Source of the DNA: Anaerolineales bacterium
GTDB lineage: Bacteria > Chloroflexota > Anaerolineae > Anaerolineales > E44-bin32
Assembly: GCA_023250385.1 (NCBI GenBank)
Contig: JAHFAU010000007.1
Coordinates: forward strand, 1 to 28,988
Length of the DNA: 28,988 nucleotides
Direction of reading: 5' to 3'
Each line of letters opens with the position of its first letter. The stretch's first letter is position 1. The translations under genes and the position numbers were made by a program. This document shows positions 23,186 to 28,988 of the stretch, one piece after another. The notes beneath the pieces were generated by a model. The model did not search any database and was not told the DNA's origin. It saw only the letters and a list, made by a program, of their open reading frames with translations.

Positions 23186-24414
23186 GCTGAAGGAGTCGTC
23201 CCAGCCTCCGGCCGCTTCCGGAGCCGCCGGAGTCGGCTCCACAGTCGGCGCAGAGCCGCGGGACGCGGCGGGGTCGGCTCAGCGGGCAGTGGAGTGATGG
23301 CCGGTTGCACTCCAACCGTCTTCCAATACAGATAGCCGAATACAAGTTTGAGGGTCGCGACCGCAGGCGCAGCCAGCAGCAGCCCCACGACGCCCGCCAG
23401 GCTGCCGGCTGCCAGCAGCGCCAGGATCACGACCAGCGGGTTCAGGTCCAGGCTGTGACCAATAATCCGCGGAACCAGAACGTTGTTCTCTATCTGCTGG
23501 ATGAGAATCGAAGCGCCCGCGACAACCAGTGCGAACCCGAACGGTGTCAGGCCCAGCGGGTTTGGCCCCTGGAACAAGGCCACCAGGACCGCGATTATCG
23601 CGGTGACCAGGGCTCCAAAGATCGGTATGAATTCCAACACTCCCGCAATGAGTCCGATCCCCAGTGCGTATCGCACTCCGAGGATGCTCATGGTCAGGCC
23701 CATCGCTACGCCCACGACCAACCCAAGGATCAGCTGGCCGCGCAGGAACGCCTGCCAGATGGTTCCGGTGCTGCCCAACAGGGCGCGGGCGTCGGCCTGG
23801 TAGGGAGCGGGGGCGGCCGCAATCAGCCAATCTCGGATCCGCTCGAAGTAAAGCAGCACATAGAAGCCGATCACCAGCACAATCAGGGCATTGCCAACAA
23901 ACGAGGCCGTGGCTCCCGCCACACCGCTCAGCAGGGTTCCGGTCCGGCTGACCAATGGCGCGATGGCCGAAGTTAGGCTGTTGGCGAGCCCCTCGACTCT
24001 GCTGAGATCGATTGTCCAGGGTCCGATCTGAATCTGGAGCGCCATCAGGCCATCCACGAACGTTGGCAGCTGCTGCGAAACCCGTTCGAGGAATCCGCCG
24101 AACCCGGCCAGCAACTGCGCGACTGCAATCCCGATCCCGGTCGTCGTTCCACCCAAGAGCAACAGAATGATTAAGTAGACCAATCCCACCGCGATCCCGC
24201 GGCTCGATCGGAGACGGATCTCCAGGCGGCGCACCAACGGGTGCAGGATGTAGGCGAGCAGGAAAGCCAGAACGACCGGCGCGAGCAGCTGGCGCAGCCG
24301 GTAGAGCAGCAATGCTGCCAGTACGACCATGAGTACGCCGACCGCCAGCCGGGTTCCCGGCTGCCAGTCGGGAGAGGAGGTTCGGTGGCTTCGAGCGGAT
24401 GCGGGATCGTGCAT
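23182..24414 (-). CDS. AI-2E family (PerM) membrane transporter, second copy
   Basis: The 410-residue protein is a PerM/AI-2E-family membrane protein with about eight hydrophobic helices. An N-terminal pair (about 20-65) precedes an extracytoplasmic helical stretch (about 100-165), and a C-terminal bundle includes the family's RGQL..LVVG and LEFIPIFGALV segments and the IENNVLVPRIIG motif. Family members export small molecules or Na+/H+ partners, and the true substrate is mostly unknown. The C-terminus ends in a Pro/Arg-rich tail of about 35 residues. ATG 24414 is chosen 4 bases after the stop of the paralogue; a longer start would run back into that gene. It is a tandem paralogue of the gene upstream. 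Confidence 0.88.
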   Translation of the reverse strand: MHDPASARSHRTSSPDWQPGTRLAVGVLMVVLAALLLYRLRQLLAPVVLAFLLAYILHPLVRRLEIRLRSSRGIAVGLVYLIILLLLGGTTTGIGIAVAQLLAGFGGFLERVSQQLPTFVDGLMALQIQIGPWTIDLSRVEGLANSLTSAIAPLVSRTGTLLSGVAGATASFVGNALIVLVIGFYVLLYFERIRDWLIAAAPAPYQADARALLGSTGTIWQAFLRGQLILGLVVGVAMGLTMSILGVRYALGIGLIAGVLEFIPIFGALVTAIIAVLVALFQGPNPLGLTPFGFALVVAGASILIQQIENNVLVPRIIGHSLDLNPLVVILALLAAGSLAGVVGLLLAAPAVATLKLVFGYLYWKTVGVQPAITPLPAEPTPPRPAALRRLWSRLRRLRKRPEAGTTPSA

Positions 24415-24418
24415 AGGA

Positions 24419-25519
24419 TCAGCCGCTGAGCGGCTGCGGCTCCGGAAACGGGTCGGCCTCGAGCAAGTTGGCAAACAGATATCGAATCAAGACCCGGGCG
24501 GTGGCGATAACCGGGGTGGCGAGCAAGATCCCGAGCACCCCGGCGACCGAAGCGCCGGCGATCAGCCCCGGAATGATGACCAGCGGGTGCAGCTGCAGCC
24601 GGCGGCCGATGATCCGCGGAATGAGGTAGTTCAAATCAAGTTGAGTGAAGAGGACCTGCAGACCAATAACGATCGCCAGCATCAGCCAGTTTGGGATCGG
24701 AAGCCAGCTCGATCCAAGAAAATAGGACAGGGCGGAGGCCGTGATCAGCCAGATCGTGTGGCCGACGCTGGACAGGAACTCCATGAGCCCGGCGAGCACC
24801 CCCATCGCAAAGGCGAACGGCAGTCCGATCGCACTGCCGACCAGGCTAAAGCCGACTGCCACCAGGAGTGCCAGCAGTAGCTGCCCCCGGAAGAAGCCTC
24901 CCCAAATCCGGTTCACCTCGCCTGCCAGGCGGTGGGCGTCTGCCCGGTAGGCATTGGGAGGCAGGCTGCTCAGCCAGCGCTTTAGTTTGGCGCTGTCCTT
25001 GACCAGGTAGAAGGAAATCACCAGGACGAAACCCCCCGTCACGAACGAACTTACGACTTCGAAAGCGAAGCCGATAGTTCGGCCAAACACCGGTTGGAGC
25101 AATTCCCGCAGCGAAGCTACAACTTGATCGACCAGGCGAGCCCCATCGATGGTGACGCCACCGATGACGATCGCCTTCCCGAACGTTGATTCGATGATTC
25201 CGACGATCCCCTCCAACGCGGCCCCGAGCCCGCTCAGCCGGTCGACCAACGGCGGGATAATGAGCGCCGGACCGGTCATCAGGATCATGATCAGCAGTAA
25301 ATAAACCAAGAGGGTGGCCAGCCAGCGCGGCAGTTTTCCCCGCTCCTGGAGCGCTCCCACGACCGGGGACAGGATGTAGGCGAGCATCCCGGCCAGGATG
25401 AGTGGGGTGGCGACGGCCCAGAAACGGGCCAATAAGTAGATCGCCAGGCTGGCCAGGCCGACCGCCACCAGCGCCTTGGTGGTCGGCGACCAGTGAGGCC
25501 GAGGGCCCGACCCGATCAT
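24419..25519 (-). CDS. AI-2E family (PerM) membrane transporter, first copy
   Basis: The 366-residue membrane protein has the same layout as its downstream paralogue: paired N-terminal helices, an extracytoplasmic stretch with IVGIIESTFGKAIVIGG (about 105-125), then RGQLLLALLVAVGFSLVG, LAGLMEFLSSVGHTIWLI and the family hallmark LDLNYLIPRIIGRRLQLHPLV. In the other copy the corresponding region reads IENNVLVPRIIGHSLDLNPLV. The two are clearly homologous but well diverged. The promoter -10 box ends 6 bases before the ATG, so the mRNA is probably leaderless. It is the first of three co-transcribed genes, and its substrate is unknown. Confidence 0.88.
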   Translation of the reverse strand: MIGSGPRPHWSPTTKALVAVGLASLAIYLLARFWAVATPLILAGMLAYILSPVVGALQERGKLPRWLATLLVYLLLIMILMTGPALIIPPLVDRLSGLGAALEGIVGIIESTFGKAIVIGGVTIDGARLVDQVVASLRELLQPVFGRTIGFAFEVVSSFVTGGFVLVISFYLVKDSAKLKRWLSSLPPNAYRADAHRLAGEVNRIWGGFFRGQLLLALLVAVGFSLVGSAIGLPFAFAMGVLAGLMEFLSSVGHTIWLITASALSYFLGSSWLPIPNWLMLAIVIGLQVLFTQLDLNYLIPRIIGRRLQLHPLVIIPGLIAGASVAGVLGILLATPVIATARVLIRYLFANLLEADPFPEPQPLSG

Positions 25520-25525
25520 TTAGCG

Positions 25526-25554
25526 ATTGTAGCTGAACGGTTCAGGCATCGCAA
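25526..25554 (-). promoter_or_regulatory. Promoter giving a probably leaderless permease mRNA
   Basis: On the minus strand, TTGCGA (25554-25549), 17 bases, and TACAAT (25531-25526). The ATG at 25519 begins 7 bases after the end of the -10, where transcription itself should start. Confidence 0.55.
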
Positions 25555-25590
25555 TTATTGGGGGTGCCGGGCGGTGAAACGCCGCCCAAG

Positions 25591-25615
25591 AAAAAGCCCC
25601 CGTGAGCCGGGGGCT
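25591..25615 (-). terminator. Rho-independent terminator of pnp
   Basis: On the minus strand, AGCCCCCG (25602-25595 side on the plus copy) pairs with CGGGGGCT around a 5-base loop and is followed by a run of T (plus-strand A at 25591-25595). It lies 14 bases past the pnp stop. Confidence 0.9.
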
Positions 25616-25628
25616 ATGGTTGCAGCTG

Positions 25629-27872
25629 TTAGCGTCTGGGTTGAGACGGCCTTCCTCGGTCGCCTGAACCCGGACTGCGTCCGCCTCGGCCGCGGTCCCC
25701 ACCCCGGCCGCGGTCTCCGCCCCGGCCGCGGTCCCCTCCGCCGCCGGTGCGGCGGGGCGGCCGGTCGCGCTCAATGGCTTCTTCCGCGGTCCACCCTTCC
25801 AGCACCGCAGTGCGGGAAAGCCGGACCTTGCCGGCCGGGTCGATGGCGGTCACCATCACGGTGATCTCGTCTCCAACTCGGGCCACATCTTCCACCTGTT
25901 CAATATGCTCGGTGGCAAGCTGAGAGATGTGGACCAGTCCATCCGTGTTTGGCAGGATCTCGACAAATGCACCGAACTCGGTCGTGCGGACCACCTTGCC
26001 GGTGTAGATGCGGCCAATCACGGCCTCTTCGACCAGCCCCTCGATCCATTTTCTAGCCGCTTCAGCCCCCGCCCCTTCGGGCGACGCAATGTAGATCGTG
26101 CCATCGTCTTCGATATCGATCCGAACGCCGGTCTCGTCTTGAATTCCCCGGATCACCTTGCCACCCGGCCCGATGACCGCCCCGATCTTTTCTGGGTCGA
26201 TATGCAGCACCGTCATGCGCGGGGCGTGCGGCTTGAGATCTGCCCGCGGCCGAGGCATGAGCTCCTCGATCTTGTCCAGGATAGCCAGCCGTGCCTGGCG
26301 GGCCCGTTCCAGAGCCTCGGACATCAGCTTCGCCGTCAGGCCTTTGACCTTGATGTCCATCTGCAAGGCCGTGATGCCTTTGCGTGTTCCGGCCACCTTG
26401 AAGTCCATGTCGCCCAGCTGGTCTTCGAGACCCTGGATGTCGGTCAAGATGCTGTATCGATCGCCGTCTTTAACCAGCCCCATCGCGATGCCGGCCACCG
26501 GGGCCTTGATCGGCACGCCGGTATCGAGCAAGGCCAACGTCGACCCGCAGACCGAGGCCATGGAGGTCGAGCCATTCGAAGAGAGCACTTCCGAGACCAG
26601 CCGCATGGTATACGGAAACTCATCCTTGGACGGAAGAACTGCAAACAGCGCTCGTTCGGCCAGTGCACCGTGGCCAATGTCCCGGCGAGAAGCTCCCCGC
26701 AACGGTCGGGTCTCGCCGGTCGAGAACGGAGGGAAGTTGTAGTGGTGCATGTAGCGCTTCTCTTCGAACGGGGCAAGGATGTCCAGCTCCTGTCGCTCGC
26801 GGGGAGTTCCCAGAGTCGCGAGGGTCAGCACCTGGGTTTCCCCGCGCTCGAACAGGCCGGACCCATGAGCTCGCGGGCTGAGGTCTACCTGCACATTCAG
26901 CGGGCGCAAATCATCCGCTGCCCGACCATCGATTCGAACGCCAGTATCCAGGATTCGCGCCCGCATCCGGGTCTTTGCCTGACTCCATAACACGGCCTTG
27001 ACGGCCGCCAGATCATGCTCGGCCAACGCTTCCGCCGCTTCCTCTTCCAGAGTGCGCATGGCGTCATAGAACTCTGCCTTGCGATAGGTGCGCGAGGAGA
27101 GTTCGGCCAGCCGGTCCCCGCCCCACGCCAGAACCGCACTCTCGACTTCGTTGTTGAGTCCGAAGGACAGATAGTCTCGCTTCGGCTTGCCGTGCTCCGA
27201 CCGCATCTGCGCCTGAAGCTCGATCAAGGGCAGCATTGCTTGCTGGCCGGCCTCCAGGGCTGCGATGATCCGCTGCTCATCATGCTGGTCGGAATTGCAC
27301 TCCACCATCATGATCGCCTCGCGGGTCCCGGCCATGCGCAGATCGAGGCCGTTGGCTTCCGCCTCCTGATAGGTCGGATTGATCACAAACTCTCCTTGCA
27401 GGTCAAGCCCGACTCGGACCGCGCCAAGCGGGCCGTCGAAGGGGATATCCGAGATCGTGAGCGCGGCCGAGGCGCCCAGGATCGCCAGCACGTCGATCGG
27501 GGTCTCGCCGTCGGAGGAGAGCGAGTACAAGATCACCTGTACGTCGTTGTGCATCTCTTTGGGGAACAAGGGCCGCAGCGGCCGGTCGGTGAGCCTGTCG
27601 ATCAGGATCGCCGACTCGGGCGGCCGACCTTCCCGGCGGAAGAATGAACCGGGAATCTTGCCTCCGGCATACAAACGCTCCTCGTAATCAACGGTGAGGG
27701 GGAAGAAGTCGATGCCTTCGCGGGTAGTACGGCTCATGGTGGCCGCCGCCAGGAGGAGCGTATCCCCCTGACGCACAGTCACCGCACCGCCGGCCTGTCC
27801 AGCGAAGCCGCCGGTTGCGATCGTGATGGTCTTGCCATCGACGACCGCGTGATACTCTCGTTGACCTAACAT
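25629..27872 (-). CDS. pnp: Polynucleotide phosphorylase
   Basis: The 747-residue 3'-5' exoribonuclease degrades mRNA to nucleoside diphosphates using phosphate and joins the degradosome in many bacteria. Two RNase PH-like domains (about 1-220 and 315-540) surround an all-helical linker. The second has FPPFSTGETRPLRGASRRDIGHGALAERAL and the catalytic ILTDIQGLEDQLGDMDFKVAGT region. A KH domain (about 552-612, IGAVIGPGGKVIRGIQ) and an S1 domain (about 618-690, EFGAFVEILPNTDGLVHISQL) follow. The last 45 residues are an Arg/Gly-rich tail with three DRGRGG repeats. GGAGG lies 7 bases before the ATG. It follows rpsO in the usual rpsO-pnp order, with a terminator and hairpins between them. Confidence 0.98.
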   Translation of the reverse strand: MLGQREYHAVVDGKTITIATGGFAGQAGGAVTVRQGDTLLLAAATMSRTTREGIDFFPLTVDYEERLYAGGKIPGSFFRREGRPPESAILIDRLTDRPLRPLFPKEMHNDVQVILYSLSSDGETPIDVLAILGASAALTISDIPFDGPLGAVRVGLDLQGEFVINPTYQEAEANGLDLRMAGTREAIMMVECNSDQHDEQRIIAALEAGQQAMLPLIELQAQMRSEHGKPKRDYLSFGLNNEVESAVLAWGGDRLAELSSRTYRKAEFYDAMRTLEEEAAEALAEHDLAAVKAVLWSQAKTRMRARILDTGVRIDGRAADDLRPLNVQVDLSPRAHGSGLFERGETQVLTLATLGTPRERQELDILAPFEEKRYMHHYNFPPFSTGETRPLRGASRRDIGHGALAERALFAVLPSKDEFPYTMRLVSEVLSSNGSTSMASVCGSTLALLDTGVPIKAPVAGIAMGLVKDGDRYSILTDIQGLEDQLGDMDFKVAGTRKGITALQMDIKVKGLTAKLMSEALERARQARLAILDKIEELMPRPRADLKPHAPRMTVLHIDPEKIGAVIGPGGKVIRGIQDETGVRIDIEDDGTIYIASPEGAGAEAARKWIEGLVEEAVIGRIYTGKVVRTTEFGAFVEILPNTDGLVHISQLATEHIEQVEDVARVGDEITVMVTAIDPAGKVRLSRTAVLEGWTAEEAIERDRPPRRTGGGGDRGRGGDRGRGGDRGRGGRSPGSGDRGRPSQPRR
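25687..25739 (-). repeat. Three 18-base tandem repeats in the pnp tail
   Basis: Three copies of an 18-base unit built on CGGCCGCGGTC, at 25687, 25705 and 25723, encode consecutive DRGRGG units. The copies differ at two or three wobble bases. The unit number is expected to vary between strains by slippage, in frame. Confidence 0.85.
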
Positions 27873-27912
27873 TCAGAACCCTCCAGGCCTGGGGCCAGCG
27901 AGGGTCAGGCAC

Positions 27913-27955
27913 TGGAGCGTGTTCTTCAAGCCAGTTGCTTGAAGCCCAGGCTCCA
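27913..27955 (-). repeat. Hairpin in the pnp leader
   Basis: CTTCAAGC (27924-27931) and GCTTGAAG (27937-27944) form a perfect 8-base stem with a 5-base loop. An outer six-base stem TGGAGC/GCTCCA (27913-27918, 27950-27955) encloses it. In the pnp leader of Escherichia coli a hairpin cut by RNase III mediates autoregulation; this hairpin is in the equivalent place, but a shared mechanism is an inference. Confidence 0.6.
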
Positions 27956-28006
27956 ATTCCCGACCCTGCTTCCAGGCGATTTCCCTACCCCTTTCCTTTC
28001 CAACTT

Positions 28007-28027
28007 GGGAGGTCACTCCGACCTCCC
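28007..28027 (-). repeat. Perfect 8-base hairpin between rpsO and pnp
   Basis: GGGAGGTC (28007-28014) and GACCTCCC (28020-28027) are exact reverse complements with a 5-base loop. It lies 3 bases downstream of the rpsO terminator's T-run, on the transcript leading to pnp. There is no T-run after it, so it looks like an RNA processing or stability structure. Confidence 0.55.
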
Positions 28028-28030
28028 GAC

Positions 28031-28069
28031 AAAAAAACGGGCAGATGGCTTTGGGTTCCCATCCGCCCG
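28031..28069 (-). terminator. Rho-independent terminator after rpsO
   Basis: On the minus strand, CGGGCGGATGG pairs with CCATCTGCCCG, 11 pairs with one G-U, around a 10-base loop, and is followed by seven T. It begins 14 bases after the rpsO stop. No clear promoter follows before pnp, so pnp may depend on read-through past it. Confidence 0.88.
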
Positions 28070-28083
28070 CCGATCGGCCCATT

Positions 28084-28356
28084 TCACTTACGACGGATAC
28101 CCAATCGATCGGTGAGGGCCAAATATGCGTCTGAGTTCTTGTCTTTCAAGTAGGCCAGGTGGCGGCGCCGCTGCCCGACCAGCTTAAGCAAGCCACGCCG
28201 GGAGGAGGCATCCTGAGAATTCGCTTTCAGATGCTCCGTTAGATACTCGATCCGTCGGGTCAGAATAGCGACCTGTACCTCCGGCGATCCCGTATCGTTC
28301 GGGTGCCGATGGAATTCGCCGATCACCTGGTCTTTCTGAGCCTTCGTCAATGTCAT
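28084..28356 (-). CDS. rpsO: Ribosomal protein S15
   Basis: The 90-residue small-subunit protein binds 16S rRNA helices 20-22 early in assembly. Recognisable parts are HPNDTGSPEVQVAILTRRI and LTEHLKANSQDASSRRGLL, then LVGQRRRHLAYLKDKN. The ATG at 28356 gives the family length; a frame open to 28404 would run through the promoter -10 box. Its leader is about 40 bases with no clear Shine-Dalgarno. S15 autoregulates its own mRNA through leader structures in several bacteria, and the leader here has not been folded. Confidence 0.97.
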   Translation of the reverse strand: MTLTKAQKDQVIGEFHRHPNDTGSPEVQVAILTRRIEYLTEHLKANSQDASSRRGLLKLVGQRRRHLAYLKDKNSDAYLALTDRLGIRRK

Positions 28357-28402
28357 TTCGATGCGTATCTCTGCGTATTGGTCGTTTCGCAGAAGACGGC
28401 GC

Positions 28403-28411
28403 ATTATACCA
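28403..28411 (-). promoter_or_regulatory. Extended -10 promoter of rpsO
   Basis: On the minus strand, TGGTATAAT (28411-28403) is a perfect -10 with the extended TGn element. No -35 is clear. The predicted start is about 40 bases before the rpsO ATG, next to the end of the flanking gene. Confidence 0.65.
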
Positions 28412-28419
28412 TCTCGGAC

Positions 28420-28988
28420 TTAGGGAGGCGAACGAGAGGCCCGGTCCGAGAGCAGAGCGCGCATCCAGGCGGTTCCGGATCCCCCACTCGCCACTTGCCC
28501 GAGCACAAACTGGTTCGTCTCGCTGACCGAGCGGCTTGCCAAGGCCTCAATCAGCCGGGTGAAGGCCCGCTTCGACTCCCCGCGCACCCGGCCGCCGACT
28601 CCATCCAACGAGCGAAAGACGGCCGGCAGGTCCTCGAACTCTGACTCCTGAACCGCGGCTCGCAGTGCGTACAGGGCCAGGAGCCGCGGGCGGCCGGCGA
28701 GCCAATCTTCAGCCCGCTCCAAGAACTCGGAGGGATGCGTTCGCCTCCAAGTGGTCAACCCGACTTCGCCCAGCTGCCGGATTACTTCCCCCGGGACTGT
28801 GTCGGCCGCCCAGTCTTGGGCCAAGTCGGCCGCGAATCCGTCGGGGTACGAACCGAGCAAGCCAGCCGCCAACAACTTTGCCGCAATCGGAGCCTTCCGC
28901 CATAACCCCTCCGCGGCCCGCGCCGCAGCTTCAGGTTCATTCTTCAAGGCAAGCTGGAGGGCGTGCAGAACCGCCCGATGGACCGGGC
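28420..28988 (-). CDS. C-terminal part of a helical, HEAT-repeat-like protein (partial)
   Basis: The frame is open from the right edge to TAA at 28420-28422, giving 188 residues of a protein whose start lies outside the window. It is almost entirely helical: Ala/Leu-rich helices (VHRAVLHALQLALKNEPEAA, then AAKLLAAGLLGSYP and LLALYALRAAVQESEF) spaced by Pro/Gly turns, in the manner of ARM/HEAT repeats. Similar helical proteins include the AlkD-type DNA glycosylases, but no catalytic residue can be assigned, so this is a guess. A TTG at 28947 would be an internal start, but nothing marks it as real. The rpsO promoter lies right after its stop. Confidence 0.5.
   Translation of the reverse strand, partial: PVHRAVLHALQLALKNEPEAAARAAEGLWRKAPIAAKLLAAGLLGSYPDGFAADLAQDWAADTVPGEVIRQLGEVGLTTWRRTHPSEFLERAEDWLAGRPRLLALYALRAAVQESEFEDLPAVFRSLDGVGGRVRGESKRAFTRLIEALASRSVSETNQFVLGQVASGGSGTAWMRALLSDRASRSPP

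Noticed and set aside
25905..26990. A 361-residue plus-strand open frame opposite pnp
   Set aside because: It is antisense to conserved PNPase domains, with no ribosome binding site.
1..28988. tRNA genes, rRNA genes, CRISPR arrays, insertion sequences and phage attachment sites
   Set aside because: Intergenic regions were read for T-loop-like sequences, regular direct repeats and transposase genes, and none was found.

Overview
This is a GC-rich, gene-dense bacterial chromosome segment with short intergenic gaps and many GTG/TTG starts. The gene content suggests Chloroflexota or a near relative. Pointers are a heat-shock cluster led by HrcA and a perfect CIRCE element, a Hanks-type kinase with a beta-rich extracytoplasmic tail, a stand-alone B12-binding mutase subunit next to MeaB, and a PNPase with an RGG-like tail. 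The phylum is an inference from gene content, not a computed placement. I see no insertion sequence, phage gene, CRISPR array, tRNA or rRNA.

Region 1 (1-4911, + strand): the end of a flavin-dependent reductase, an XdhC/CoxF-like cofactor-maturation protein, a class V aminotransferase and a membrane-anchored Ser/Thr protein kinase. All are closely spaced and probably co-transcribed. Region 2 (4945-7717, - strand): a compact operon in the order Tat-exported two-domain multicopper oxidase, ZIP-family metal permease with an extra N-terminal extracytoplasmic domain, and c-type cytochrome lipoprotein. It starts from a strong sigma-70 promoter with a palindromic, DtxR/MntR-like operator over the predicted transcription start. 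This looks like an oxidase-permease metal acquisition or detoxification module and is the most interesting candidate system here. A small SHOCT-domain membrane protein lies divergently beside it.

Region 3 (8350-12942, - strand): a five-gene overlapping operon. It encodes the B12-binding mutase subunit, MeaB GTPase, PRPP synthetase, a YihY/BrkB membrane protein and an 8-oxoguanine-deaminase-like amidohydrolase. Region 4 (13011-14455, - strand): trpS and a thioredoxin with a WCHPC active site, each with its own promoter. Region 5 (14676-20422, + strand): promoter, CIRCE, hrcA-grpE-dnaK-dnaJ-prmA and a rho-independent terminator, a complete chaperone operon.

Region 6 (20458-22193, - strand): a translation operon for S1-like protein, S21 and IF-1. 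A consensus promoter is followed by a leader that carries a terminator-like hairpin directly before the S1 start codon. Region 7 (22253-25554, - strand): a phosphoribosyltransferase, a small unknown protein and two tandem AI-2E/PerM-family permeases; the first permease mRNA appears leaderless. Region 8 (25591-28408, - strand): rpsO and pnp, separated by a terminator and two further hairpins. The window ends in a partial, HEAT-repeat-like protein gene on the - strand.
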